From assembly GCA_015121965.1 (NCBI GenBank), contig JADFAP010000033.1, positions 1 to 16,544 on the forward strand: a DNA stretch of 16,544 nt, given 5' to 3'. Origin of the DNA: Candidatus Acidifodinimicrobium mancum. GTDB taxonomy: Archaea > Nanobdellota > Nanobdellia > Parvarchaeales > Parvarchaeaceae. The notes beneath the pieces are model-generated. The model did not search any database. It was not told the origin of the DNA and was given only the letters and a program-made list of their open reading frames with translations. Position numbers and translations under genes: made by a program. The stretch's first letter is position 1, and each line of letters begins with the position of its first letter. Below, piece after piece: positions 1 through 7,429 of this stretch.

Positions 1-640
1 AACTGGATCCTCCTTTTATAACTACATAATTGAATGGGCCGCCGTTAAGAGTAGAATTGTACAAGGTCTTGCCATTCTGTGAGACTGTGATTAAGGCACT
101 TCCGTTATAAACGCCGAAACTCAGCCCGGAAGGGTAGCTTTCGGTGCTAAAAAATAAATTCTTGGTTCCGTTTGCTGGAACCGTTTGATAGGGCGAGTAA
201 TGAACTGAAAAAGGATACGAAACTCCACTTTTGTTTCCTGGGAGGACCGTACTCAGTTTAGATATGTTGACTGTAATCGAGCTCGTTGCATAAGGCGTAC
301 AACTCTCATTGTTGTAAGCACTGACTGTAATGTTGTATGAGCCCGTTTTGGAATAGGTATGCGTCTGCGGGAAGAAGCCGATGGTGGTTTTACCATCCCC
401 CCAGTTCCATACAAGATAATTTGCCCCGCTCACGTATCCGTTTACAACTACGGTAGAATTATTAATTGACTGGAGATTGATAGAAAGCGAAGATGAAGAA
501 AAAGTAGATACTGCATGGCTGGCACCAATACTCTGCGTTGACCCAGAAACGCCTACAACGAAAGATAATGCAGTCGAGACCAATGCGATTACTGCGATGC
601 TGAAAGCAAGAAAAAATGTTATTTGCTTAGCATATATCAT
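1..640 (-). CDS. Exported PKD-domain protein, N-terminal part (runs off window)
   Basis: The reading frame opens at an ATG at 640 and stays open to the left edge, giving 213 residues of an incomplete protein. Residues about 6-31 are a hydrophobic signal or anchor segment (ITFFLAFSIAVIALVSTALS), followed by a Ser/Thr-rich stretch. Residues about 53-126 look like one PKD beta-sandwich domain: WNWGDG at 78-83, then THTYSKTGSYNITVSAYN at 93-110, which matches the family signature. Many Asn-x-Ser/Thr sites follow, as in glycosylated archaeal surface proteins. PKD domains usually serve as spacers or binding modules on the cell surface, so a secreted or membrane-anchored location is likely; the activity cannot be told because the rest is missing. 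A TATA-like box 22-29 bases before the ATG and a stop codon 8 codons upstream support this start. Confidence 0.85.
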   Translation of the reverse strand, partial: MIYAKQITFFLAFSIAVIALVSTALSFVVGVSGSTQSIGASHAVSTFSSSSLSINLQSINNSTVVVNGYVSGANYLVWNWGDGKTTIGFFPQTHTYSKTGSYNITVSAYNNESCTPYATSSITVNISKLSTVLPGNKSGVSYPFSVHYSPYQTVPANGTKNLFFSTESYPSGLSFGVYNGSALITVSQNGKTLYNSTLNGGPFNYVVIKGGSS

Positions 641-661
641 ATATAATATTATAATGTATTG

Positions 662-669
662 TTTTTATA
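662..669 (-). promoter_or_regulatory. TATA box for the PKD-protein gene
   Basis: On the minus strand the sequence reads AAAGGTATAAAAAC. The TATAAAAA box is followed by 21 bases and then the ATG at 640. This is the spacing expected for an archaeal promoter making a leaderless mRNA; no ribosome site is present. Confidence 0.6.
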
Positions 670-681
670 CCTTTATCTGAT

Positions 682-1377
682 CTATTCAATTCTAAAGTTT
701 CTAATCAAAAATTTATAGTTTTCACGCAAAAGTATGATGGATGCAACTATAGCGAATGATATCAGCAGGCCTATTGCATGTGGCAGTAGCAAGAAGTTAT
801 ATGCTGAGATAAACGCCAAAATAATGGCTAATATAAATAGAAACCTCGTAACATAAGCTAATCCTCCCCGTTCTCTTTCGCTGTATTTCTTCTTAGCTTT
901 TTTGCTGAATAAACCTTCAAAATCAAACGTGATCGCATAGATAAGGAAATAGATAAGCAAAGTTATGGCGATTATCGACGTTCCACGGGAGGGGGTCTTG
1001 AAGGCAAGCCAGTATACGGCCGAAGTCAGGTACGAGGATGCTACGCCTGTACAGAAAACATCGGAAGGCTTTAGAAATCTGTTTAATCCGTTGTTTTTAG
1101 TGTAAATGTAGCTCATTATCGCTAACATCACGAAAATAGGCAAGAAGTTTAGCAAAAAGCCTGCCCAAAAACTACCATAAGAAGTAGAAAAGTCCTCCAA
1201 CGCACTAAAAGGACTCGTTGTAAAGATCAAAAAGCTATTTTGGATTACCCCGTACAAGGAAACGTATGCCCAGTTGAAAATTATATACAATACAGAGAAG
1301 AGTAGGCTGAAATTGAAAAATCGGAGGTATGAAAATAATCCTCTACGATTATAATTTCTGTGTGTCTTTTCAGTCAT
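682..1377 (-). CDS. Polytopic membrane protein, unknown function
   Basis: This encodes 231 residues from the ATG at 1377 (MTEKTHRNYN). The frame could be extended to a TTG at 1398, but a TATA-like CTTAAAT box lies 22 bases before the ATG, so the ATG is preferred. After a basic N-terminus there are about six hydrophobic helices: near LFSVLYIIFNWAYV, GFLLNFLPIFVMLAIMSYIY, ASSYLTSAVYWLAF, IAITLLIYFLIYAI, FLFILAIILAFISAYNFLLL and AIGLLISFAIVASIILL. A basic loop with KKAKKKYSERERG sits between helices 4 and 5 and is probably cytoplasmic. I do not recognise the family and see no catalytic motif. The gene stands alone, 41 bases upstream of the PKD gene, and has its own promoter. Confidence 0.8.
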   Translation of the reverse strand: MTEKTHRNYNRRGLFSYLRFFNFSLLFSVLYIIFNWAYVSLYGVIQNSFLIFTTSPFSALEDFSTSYGSFWAGFLLNFLPIFVMLAIMSYIYTKNNGLNRFLKPSDVFCTGVASSYLTSAVYWLAFKTPSRGTSIIAITLLIYFLIYAITFDFEGLFSKKAKKKYSERERGGLAYVTRFLFILAIILAFISAYNFLLLPHAIGLLISFAIVASIILLRENYKFLIRNFRIE

Positions 1378-1399
1378 AATACAAGGATATTGCGGCAAG

Positions 1400-1406
1400 A
1401 TTTAAG
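1400..1406 (-). promoter_or_regulatory. TATA-like box for the membrane-protein gene
   Basis: CTTAAAT on the minus strand, 22 bases before the ATG at 1377. This is the same leaderless arrangement as at the other promoters here and the main reason for choosing the ATG over the upstream TTG. Confidence 0.4.
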
Positions 1407-1461
1407 GCTTCTTAGTTCATTCATGCGCTGTTTAATGCTTTCATTTTAAAGGCCATTAAAA

Positions 1462-1469
1462 CTATTTAA
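1462..1469 (+). promoter_or_regulatory. TATA-like box for the SPFH-Nudix operon
   Basis: CTATTTAA ends 22 bases before the ATG at 1492, suiting a leaderless transcript. It lies about 55 bases from the oppositely oriented box of the membrane-protein gene, so the two genes share a divergent promoter region (1378-1491). Confidence 0.5.
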
Positions 1470-1491
1470 CTTCAGCCTTTGTTCAATAAGC

Positions 1492-2433
1492 ATGGCCGCG
1501 GAGATGAAAAGTTTTAATGGGGATGCACTGGGTATAGTTTTTGTGATCCTTATCCCTGCAGTCGTAGGCTATGCGGTTTCTATCTTTAACTTTTATGCCG
1601 GAGTAGGCATTGGCGTGCTGCTCTTCCTTATATTTTTAGCAGCTGCTATACGCGTGGTCAATCAGTGGAACAGGAAAGCAGTCCTTTCATTCGGAAAATA
1701 CGTAGGTATAATGGGACCGGGCATACACATAATAATACCCTTTGTGCAGACAACCCCTCTTACCTTGGATTTAAGGGTGATAAACACGATTTTTAAGGCG
1801 GAGAAGACGCTTACCAAGGATAATGTTCCTGTTGATGTAGACGCTCTCCTTTTCTGGAAGGTTCTAAACCCAGAAAATGCGGTTTTGAACGTGCAGATTT
1901 ACAGAGATTCCGTTCAGCTGGCTGCACAGACTGCCTTGAGGGATATAATAGGCAAGACGGAGCTGTCGGAGATGCTGGCCGGCAGGGATGTGATAGGCAA
2001 GGATGTAAAGGATCTGATACAAGATAGGGTTGCAGATTGGGGTATAGAAGCAATATCCGTAGAGATAAGGGATGTAAGCATACCTCCGGACCTGCAGGAT
2101 GCAATGGCAAGAGTTGCCGTTGCGGATAGGGAAAAACAAGCCAGAGTGAAGCTAGCAGAAAGCGAATCGCTCGCCGCTGATAAGATCATAGAGGCAAGCT
2201 CAAAATACAAGAAGGACCTGTTTGCGATGCAGCTTAGATCGCTTAATATGATGTATGAAATAAGCTTGAGCGGAAAGAACTTAATGATATTTATACCAAC
2301 CGATAGCAAAGGGTTCAGTATACCCACTCCGGTGGGCGTAGAAGGGATAAAGGAGTTGTTTGACAAGGGCAATTCAAAGGGTGTACCCAACAAAGCTAAA
2401 GATAAAAAAGAAACAAAAGAAGATGAATCTTAG
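1492..2433 (+). CDS. SPFH-domain membrane protein (stomatin/slipin-like)
   Basis: This is a 313-residue protein. Two hydrophobic segments (residues about 11-32 and 34-54) form a hairpin or two-helix anchor. The SPFH domain follows from about residue 57, opening with RKAVLSFGKYVGIMGPGIHI, the typical stomatin entry motif, and continuing through LTLDLRVINT and KDNVPVDVDALLFWKV. Residues about 205-240 (VADREKQARVKLAESESLAA) form the usual Ala/Glu/Arg-rich coiled coil, and the tail is lysine-rich. Stomatin-like proteins build ring or cage oligomers on membranes and often work with a membrane protease such as NfeD; no NfeD gene is present here, so the partner must lie elsewhere. A Nudix gene follows after 13 bases and is probably co-transcribed. 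The family call is firm; the physiological role is not. Confidence 0.93.
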   Translation: MAAEMKSFNGDALGIVFVILIPAVVGYAVSIFNFYAGVGIGVLLFLIFLAAAIRVVNQWNRKAVLSFGKYVGIMGPGIHIIIPFVQTTPLTLDLRVINTIFKAEKTLTKDNVPVDVDALLFWKVLNPENAVLNVQIYRDSVQLAAQTALRDIIGKTELSEMLAGRDVIGKDVKDLIQDRVADWGIEAISVEIRDVSIPPDLQDAMARVAVADREKQARVKLAESESLAADKIIEASSKYKKDLFAMQLRSLNMMYEISLSGKNLMIFIPTDSKGFSIPTPVGVEGIKELFDKGNSKGVPNKAKDKKETKEDES

Positions 2434-2436
2434 GGG
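2432..2436 (+). promoter_or_regulatory. Ribosome site for the Nudix gene
   Basis: AGGGG, directly after the SPFH stop codon and 10 bases before the ATG at 2447. It supports that ATG over the longer frame, which would overlap the SPFH gene by more than 70 bases. Confidence 0.4.
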
Positions 2437-2446
2437 GCAAACAAGG

Positions 2447-3100
2447 ATGTCGGATCCTAAAGAATTGATTGATATATATGATGAAAACCTGACCAAGATC
2501 GGTGTAGCCGATAGGAACGAAGCACACAAAAACGGGGCCTGGCACCGGGCATTCCATTGTTGGATTGTATCTGGGTTGGATGATGGATCCGTGCTATTTC
2601 AGAAAAAGGGGCATAATAAGACGCTCTTTCCAGATTATCTAGACGTTACCGCAGCTGGCCACTACCGGGCAGGAGAGACTCTGTCAGAGGGGGGAATACG
2701 GGAGGTCGCTGAGGAGCTAGGCATCAATATACGAATTGAGGATCTCGTTCCTCTGGGTATAAAGTTTGATATCGCTAAAACATCGACGATTCTGAATCAC
2801 GAGTTTTGTGATGTTTTTCTTTACAGAAAAGACACAAGAGCCAGTGACTACAAACCCAATACAGATGAGGTCGAAGGCTTGGTTGAAATTAACATTAAAG
2901 AGGGACTAGACCTGTTCAGTGGGCTAAAGAAGAGTGCAACTGCTAAAGGTATAGAATGGAATAATAACGATGGCATTTGGAGAGACGTTTCAATGGAAGT
3001 GAAGACAACGAGCTTTGTCCCCCGGGTTGACCCATATTATTACAGAATATTCATAGCCGCAAGAGGACTTCTCAAGGGTGATAGGTTTCTCTCGATCTAA
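2447..3100 (+). CDS. Nudix hydrolase
   Basis: This encodes 217 residues from the ATG at 2447 (MSDPKELIDIYDENLTKIG). An exact Nudix box lies at residues 71-93: Gly71, Glu77, then REVAEELGI at 85-93, matching G-x5-E-x7-REUxEExGU. The box binds the divalent metal used to cleave a nucleoside diphosphate linked to another group X. The N-terminus (DIYDENLTKIG, then AWHRAFHCWIV) resembles the Nudix subgroup related to YfcD and isopentenyl-diphosphate isomerase, in which a short strand precedes WHRA. Substrate cannot be read from the sequence. The region after the box is somewhat extended by about 100 residues with no recognised domain. An alternative ATG at 2423 would overlap the previous gene by 11 bases. 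Confidence 0.9.
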   Translation: MSDPKELIDIYDENLTKIGVADRNEAHKNGAWHRAFHCWIVSGLDDGSVLFQKKGHNKTLFPDYLDVTAAGHYRAGETLSEGGIREVAEELGINIRIEDLVPLGIKFDIAKTSTILNHEFCDVFLYRKDTRASDYKPNTDEVEGLVEINIKEGLDLFSGLKKSATAKGIEWNNNDGIWRDVSMEVKTTSFVPRVDPYYYRIFIAARGLLKGDRFLSI

Positions 3101-3240
3101 AGACGACAAATGCATTTGGTTAATTCTATTCCGCCATTCTGAGCCATACAAGAATCGCCGGGACGAAGATGAAGGAAAAGGAGATCACCTAACGAAAGAA
3201 AGACCCACTTACTACTGTAATTCCTTATAATCTAAATGAA

Positions 3241-3248
3241 TATATTAA
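3241..3248 (+). promoter_or_regulatory. TATA-like box for the S66 peptidase gene
   Basis: TATATTAA ends 26 bases before the ATG at 3275. It lies inside the longer frame that would begin at 3236; that upstream ATG has no box at the right distance. The 3101-3240 interval before it holds no gene I can see. Confidence 0.4.
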
Positions 3249-3274
3249 TAGTAATAAGAATTAAATCTCGGTAT

Positions 3275-4252
3275 ATGAGAAAACAAGTAATACCAGAGAA
3301 ATTGAGGGAGTGGGATGAAATCAGGATAATAACCCCGGCAAGAAGCGCTTCCATTCAATGGATAAGCAAATACTTTGAGCCGGCTGTTAAGAAGCTTACA
3401 GATCTTGGCTTTAAGATTTCTTATGGCAAGCACATATACGAGATAGACGAGTTTAATTCTTCTTCGATCGCATCCAGAGTAGAAGATTTACACGCAGCAT
3501 TCCTAGATAAAAATGTAAAAGCGGTTATTACTGTCATAGGGGGCTTCAATTCCAACCAGCTTCTGGAATACTTAGACTACAAAATAATAAGAAATAACCC
3601 TAAAATTCTGTGTGGATATTCAGATATAACCGCAGTGTCTGATTCTATATACGCGAAAACGGGATTGGTTACATATTATGGCCCGCATCTGATTGATTTC
3701 GGAGGGGGAAAAGAAAATCAATACACTATAGATTATTTCCGGAGATGCCTTATGGAAGAAAAACCATTTGAACTGAAACCAAGCGGGTATTTTTATGATA
3801 GGTACGATTCTTCTCCTGAAAAAAGAGGGGGATATCTTGTAATAAATGAAGGTAAAGCAGAGGGAAAACTTGTCGGCGGGAATCTATGCACATTTAATCT
3901 TTTGCAGGGGACAGAGTACATGCCAAATATAAAAGATTCGATCCTGTTCGTAGAAGATGACTATCAATCAGATGCGGCAACTTTCGACAGAGATCTTCAA
4001 TCCCTCATACATCAACCTGGGTTCGAAAGCGTAAAAGGATTAATGATAGGTAGGTTTCAGAAGGAGTCAAATGTATCGGAGGAGAAATTAACTAAAATAA
4101 TCAAGACGAAGAAGGAACTAGATGGTATTCCGGTGGTTGCAGATGTAAATTTTGGACATGCCTCCCCAAGGGTTACGCTTCCCATAGGTGGAGAAGCGGT
4201 TCTAGATGCAGGGAGAAACGGAAAGGTTAATATAAGAATCACAAAACACTAG
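3275..4252 (+). CDS. S66-family serine carboxypeptidase (LD-carboxypeptidase / MccF-like)
   Basis: This encodes 325 residues from the ATG at 3275 (MRKQVIPEKL), matching the usual family start with a short basic lead before the first strand (DEIRIITPARS). The S66 catalytic triad is complete: Ser116 in CGYSDIT (nucleophile elbow), Glu227 in ILFVEDDY and His295 in VNFGHASPR. The conserved VITVIGGFNSNQLLEYLDY segment (residues 84-102) and YYGPHL (134-139) also fit. The family splits either L,D-peptide bonds of murein or, in the MccF branch, the amide of microcin-type peptidyl nucleotides. No signal peptide is seen, so it acts in the cytoplasm. Archaea lack murein, so a detoxifying or peptide-recycling role like MccF is more plausible than cell-wall recycling; that is inference. 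A longer start at 3236 is possible but lacks a promoter at the right place. Confidence 0.9.
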   Translation: MRKQVIPEKLREWDEIRIITPARSASIQWISKYFEPAVKKLTDLGFKISYGKHIYEIDEFNSSSIASRVEDLHAAFLDKNVKAVITVIGGFNSNQLLEYLDYKIIRNNPKILCGYSDITAVSDSIYAKTGLVTYYGPHLIDFGGGKENQYTIDYFRRCLMEEKPFELKPSGYFYDRYDSSPEKRGGYLVINEGKAEGKLVGGNLCTFNLLQGTEYMPNIKDSILFVEDDYQSDAATFDRDLQSLIHQPGFESVKGLMIGRFQKESNVSEEKLTKIIKTKKELDGIPVVADVNFGHASPRVTLPIGGEAVLDAGRNGKVNIRITKH

Positions 4253-4322
4253 ATCCTCCGTTTGGGATTTAATTACAATATTGAAACAGTAGCACGAATT
4301 GAATCAAAAGAAGCTTACTTAA

Positions 4323-4337
4323 AAACATTAGATGTTT
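4323..4337. terminator. Weak AT-rich hairpin between convergent genes
   Basis: AAACAT and ATGTTT pair around a three-base loop. On the plus strand the hairpin is followed by a T-rich run (ATTTCTCTTCTATTTC). It lies between the convergent S66 gene and the last gene of the long minus-strand operon (4253-4376), where termination is expected. The stem is only six AT pairs, so this is tentative. Confidence 0.25.
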
Positions 4338-4376
4338 ATTTCTCTTCTATTTCAAAAGCTAGTTTAATGCGGATTC

Positions 4377-5528
4377 CTAACTCTTTTTCTCCCATAGTTT
4401 AACCTTATTAATGTATTTAGGATAGTTTTGTATGAACTCCTTATAGCTTTCTCCACCTAAATAAATTTTATTGTTTCCTCTAAGGCAACTGTCATCAAGA
4501 TTTCCATTATAAACAAATAATTGAGAATTTTCCATATTCACCCCTGCGTCAATCCCTGCTTCATCGGCGTATATCTTACTGTTCTTTGCATCATGTCCAA
4601 GCCAGTCGCCCGCTTTCTTTATATGTAATTCACCGTCCCGCATAGAGTTGCCAGCATAATCTCCAGCTTTATCGGCGTATATCTTGCTGTTCTTTGCATA
4701 AAATCCAAGAGAGATACTGGCTTTCTTTACGTGTAATTCACAGTCTCTTATACGAAAACCAGTATAATCTTCAGCTTCCTCAGCGTATATCTTGCTGTTC
4801 TTTGCCCCATCCCCAAGCCTGTATCCCGCTTTCTTTACATGCAATTCACAGTTTTGCATATTATATCCGGCATCATTTCTAGCTTCCTCAGCGTATATCT
4901 TGCTGTTCTTTGCATCAGATCCAAGGTCACTACCAGCTTTCTTTACATATAATTCACATCCTTTCATAAAGCTGCCAGCATTTTCTCCAACTTCATCAGT
5001 GTATACCTTGCTATTCTTTGACTCATATCCAAGATAATCACCGGCTATATTTACGTAGGCTTCAGCATCTCCCAGCTTATAGAATAGACAATGTATGGGT
5101 ATCGATGTGATTATTTGTATTTTCTCCCCTCTCTTTATATTCTTATTTATCAAAGCGGATAAGAATAGACCGAATTTTAAATTCGTTTTGTCATTGCTTC
5201 CTATATTATATAACTTCTCATTACCAGTTAATTGAGCTACATCAGGTATGTTAAAATCAAGATTGTTTATATTTTTATATATATAGCTGTAGTACTCATC
5301 AAAGTACTCAATAGAGTAATCAACCCGCCCTGCAATTGAAACAGGAATACCTGCCCCCGCAATTAAAACAGGAGCAGATTTATCACTTGTAATTCTTAAA
5401 AATTCTGATAATAACGTTTCTAACTTCTCTCTCTTTTGATTAGAATCCTCAATATAAGTATCCAAAGCTCCATTTCTCTTATTAGTCGGCTTTATACCTA
5501 CCCTGTTTATAAGGTCATTTAGGTCCAC
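4377..5528 (-). CDS. Repeat-protein paralogue P1 (longest copy, 10 full repeats)
   Basis: This is a 383-residue protein and the last gene of the operon. The GTG start at 5528 is fixed by an AGGAGG site 5 bases upstream and by the family N-terminus DLNDLINRVGIKPTNK. Domains: a helical N-terminal region (1-50), a long hypervariable patch (about 54-78, with VLIAGAGIPVSIAG), a conserved segment to residue 152 (FGLFLSALINKN, IQIITSIPIHCLFYKL), ten 18-residue repeats (153-332) and a cap ending in KVKLWEKKS. Repeats alternate between acidic (KNSKIYAEEA) and basic (NCELHVKKAG) types. No signal peptide or long hydrophobic helix is present, so it is probably cytoplasmic. I do not recognise the family. 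Compared with P2 and P3 it has four extra repeats, as expected from unequal recombination within the repeats. Confidence 0.9.
   Translation of the reverse strand: MDLNDLINRVGIKPTNKRNGALDTYIEDSNQKREKLETLLSEFLRITSDKSAPVLIAGAGIPVSIAGRVDYSIEYFDEYYSYIYKNINNLDFNIPDVAQLTGNEKLYNIGSNDKTNLKFGLFLSALINKNIKRGEKIQIITSIPIHCLFYKLGDAEAYVNIAGDYLGYESKNSKVYTDEVGENAGSFMKGCELYVKKAGSDLGSDAKNSKIYAEEARNDAGYNMQNCELHVKKAGYRLGDGAKNSKIYAEEAEDYTGFRIRDCELHVKKASISLGFYAKNSKIYADKAGDYAGNSMRDGELHIKKAGDWLGHDAKNSKIYADEAGIDAGVNMENSQLFVYNGNLDDSCLRGNNKIYLGGESYKEFIQNYPKYINKVKLWEKKS
4533..5072 (-). repeat. Ten 18-residue (54-bp) repeats in P1
   Basis: Residues 153-332 divide without gaps into ten 18-residue units, followed by a degenerate eleventh (ENSQLFVYNGNL). 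At DNA level the acidic-basic pair forms a 108-bp unit repeated about five times. Confidence 0.9.
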
Positions 5529-5533
5529 ACGAA

Positions 5534-5538
5534 CCTCC
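5534..5538 (-). promoter_or_regulatory. Strong ribosome site deciding the GTG start of P1
   Basis: GGAGG 5 bases before the GTG at 5528. The same module (AGGAGGTTCGTGTG) precedes P6. It lies in the 27-base spacer after P2. Confidence 0.65.
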
Positions 5539-5555
5539 TAAACGACGGTTAAAAG

Positions 5556-6461
5556 TTAGTTTTGCTTCTCCCATAGTTTAACCTTATTAATGTCTTTAGG
5601 ATAGCCTTGTATGAACTCCTTATAGCTTTCCTCGCCTAGATAAATCTCATTGTTCCCTTCAAAGCAACTATCAGCAAGGTTTCCATTTAATTTATAGATA
5701 AATAACTTAGAGTTTTTCATATCATACCCAGCCAAATTTCCGGCTTCCTCAGCGTATATCTTACTATTCTCTGCACCGTATCCAAGCCAGTTCCCAGCTT
5801 TCTTTACGTGTAATTCACAGCTATCTATGCCATTCCCTGCAAAATCTCCAACTTCATCAGCGTATATCTTGCTGTTCTTTGCCCCGTGCCCAAGAAAAAC
5901 ACCAGCTTTCTTTACGTGTAATTCACAGCTCTCTATGTTCTTCCCAGCATCATCTCTAACTTCATCGGCTTGTATTTTACTCCTTTTTGCCAAATATCCA
6001 AGAAAATCACCAGCTATATTTACGTAAGCTTCGGGGTTTTCCAGTTTATAGAATAGACAATGTATAGGTATAGATGTGATTATTTGTACTCTCTCGCCTT
6101 CCTTTATATTCTCATTTATCAAAGCAGATAAGAATAGACCGAATTTTGAATTCTCTTTGTGATCACCCTTCGCAATCTTATATAACTGCTCATTACCAGT
6201 TAATTGAGTTACATCAGCTAGATCAAAATTATTTATATTTTTATCTAAGTAATTATAGTAGTCTTCAGCTCCTGCACCCCACCACCAGGCCCCCCAAAAA
6301 GTGGGGGCAGATTCATCGCTTTTAATCCTTAAAAACTCTGATAATAATGTTTCCAATTTCTCTCTCTTTTTGTCAGAATTCTCAATATAAGTATCCAAAG
6401 CTTCATTTCTCTTATTAGTCGGTTTTATACCTATCCTCTTTATAAGGTCATTTAGATCCAT
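5556..6461 (-). CDS. Repeat-protein paralogue P2 (6 full repeats, Trp/Gly-rich patch)
   Basis: This is a 301-residue protein. The ATG at 6461 has an AGGAGA site 5 bases upstream. The helical N-terminus (MDLNDLIKRIGIKPTNKRNE) is almost the same as in P1 and P3. The hypervariable patch at residues 54-67 reads TFWGAWWWGAGAED, remarkably rich in Trp and Gly. Six full 18-residue repeats occupy 141-248, and the cap ends KVKLWEKQN. Repeat 2 is an unusual acidic type, KRSKIQADEVRDDAG, which recurs in P6 and shows mixing between copies. It is probably cytoplasmic; the function is unknown and is suggested only by its place between the MoxR/VWA genes and P1. Confidence 0.9.
   Translation of the reverse strand: MDLNDLIKRIGIKPTNKRNEALDTYIENSDKKREKLETLLSEFLRIKSDESAPTFWGAWWWGAGAEDYYNYLDKNINNFDLADVTQLTGNEQLYKIAKGDHKENSKFGLFLSALINENIKEGERVQIITSIPIHCLFYKLENPEAYVNIAGDFLGYLAKRSKIQADEVRDDAGKNIESCELHVKKAGVFLGHGAKNSKIYADEVGDFAGNGIDSCELHVKKAGNWLGYGAENSKIYAEEAGNLAGYDMKNSKLFIYKLNGNLADSCFEGNNEIYLGEESYKEFIQGYPKDINKVKLWEKQN
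5718..6041 (-). repeat. Six 18-residue repeats in P2
   Basis: Residues 141-248 form six gap-free 18-residue units that alternate between acidic and basic types, plus a degenerate seventh (KNSKLFIYKLNG). Confidence 0.9.
6291..6307. other. GC hairpin in the hypervariable patch of P2
   Basis: CCCCC and GGGGG pair around a seven-base loop (AAAAAGT). It is a GC island in an AT-rich gene, encoding the start of the Trp/Gly-rich patch. No role is apparent. Confidence 0.35.
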
Positions 6462-6488
6462 AATAGTCTCCTAAACGACGGCTAAAAG

Positions 6489-7397
6489 TTAGTTTTGCTT
6501 CTCCCATAGTTTAACCTTATTGATGTATTTAGGATAGTTTTGTATGAACTCATTATAGCTTTTCTCACCCAAGTAAATCTCATTGTTTCCTTCAAAGCAA
6601 CTATCAGCAAGTTTTCCATCTAATTTATAAATAAATAACTTAGAATTTTTCATACCGTCTCCAGCCAAATTTCCAGCTTCCTCAGCGTATATCTTGCTGT
6701 TCTTTGCATCACATCCAAGATAATCACCAGCTTTCTTTACATGTAATTCACAGTCCCGCATATAGCTGCCAGCCAAATTTCCAGCTTCCTCAGCGTATAT
6801 CTTGCTGTTCTTTGCATCACATCCAAGCCAGTTCCCAGCTCTCTTTACATGTAATTCGCATCTTTCAATATTTAGACCGGCAGCAAATCCGACTTTATCA
6901 GCGTATATCTTGCTGTTCTTTGCATCAGATCCAAGCCATTTCCCAGCTATATTTACATAAGCTTCAGCGTTTTCCAGTTTATAGAATAGGTAATTTATAG
7001 GTATCGATGTGATTAGTTGTACTTTATTCCCTTCCTTTATATTCTTATTTATCAAAGCGGATAAGAACGGACCGAATTTTACGTTCTTATTGTCATCGCT
7101 TCCTATAATCTTATATAACTGCTCATTACCAGTTAATTTAACTACATCAGCTAGATCAAAATCAAAATTGTTTATATTTTTATCTAAGTAGTTATAGTAA
7201 CCTTTAACTTGTTCACCCGACCATAGCCCTCCAAAAGTGGGAGCAGATTCATCACTTGTAACCCTCTGAAATTCTGATAATAAGATTTCTAATTTCTCTC
7301 TCTTTTTGTCAGAATTCTCAATATAAGTATCCAAGGCTCCATTTCTCTTATTAGTAGGTTTTATACCTATCCTCTTTATAAGGTCACTTAGGTCCAT
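6489..7397 (-). CDS. Repeat-protein paralogue P3 (6 full repeats)
   Basis: This is a 302-residue protein. The ATG at 7397 is fixed by the family N-terminus MDLSDLIKRIGIKP. Unlike its neighbours it has no ribosome site, but a TATA-like TTAAATTT lies 24 bases upstream, so it may be transcribed leaderless from its own internal promoter. The hypervariable patch is at residues 54-66 (TFGGLWSGEQVKG). Six full repeats occupy 142-249, with two identical KNSKIYAEEAGNLAG acidic halves. The cap ends KVKLWEKQN. It is highly similar to P2 and probably arose by recent duplication. It appears soluble; the molecular function is unknown. Confidence 0.9.
   Translation of the reverse strand: MDLSDLIKRIGIKPTNKRNGALDTYIENSDKKREKLEILLSEFQRVTSDESAPTFGGLWSGEQVKGYYNYLDKNINNFDFDLADVVKLTGNEQLYKIIGSDDNKNVKFGPFLSALINKNIKEGNKVQLITSIPINYLFYKLENAEAYVNIAGKWLGSDAKNSKIYADKVGFAAGLNIERCELHVKRAGNWLGCDAKNSKIYAEEAGNLAGSYMRDCELHVKKAGDYLGCDAKNSKIYAEEAGNLAGDGMKNSKLFIYKLDGKLADSCFEGNNEIYLGEKSYNEFIQNYPKYINKVKLWEKQN
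6651..6974 (-). repeat. Six 18-residue repeats in P3
   Basis: Residues 142-249 are six gap-free units. Basic units carry CELHVK(K/R)AG with LG three residues later, and acidic units carry KNSKIYA followed by AG. Confidence 0.9.
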
Positions 7398-7421
7398 AAC
7401 AATCTATAAATCGGATATTCT

Positions 7422-7429
7422 AAATTTAA
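7422..7429 (-). promoter_or_regulatory. Possible internal promoter before P3
   Basis: TTAAATTT overlaps the stop codon of P4 and is followed by 24 bases before the P3 ATG. Because P3 alone lacks a ribosome site, a leaderless internal start for P3-P2-P1 is plausible. Confidence 0.35.

Noticed and set aside
477..680. Plus-strand ORF of 67 codons
   Set aside because: It lies antisense to the PKD-protein signal peptide and promoter and has low-complexity composition.
3236..3274. Longer start for the S66 peptidase (MNILIVIRIKSRY added)
   Set aside because: No promoter or ribosome site suits it, a TATA-like box lies inside it at the right distance for the ATG at 3275, and family members begin at the later position.
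4533..5072. Regular 54/108-bp DNA repeats as a CRISPR array
   Set aside because: The repeats are coding, keep the reading frame, have no distinct unique spacers, and no cas gene is nearby.
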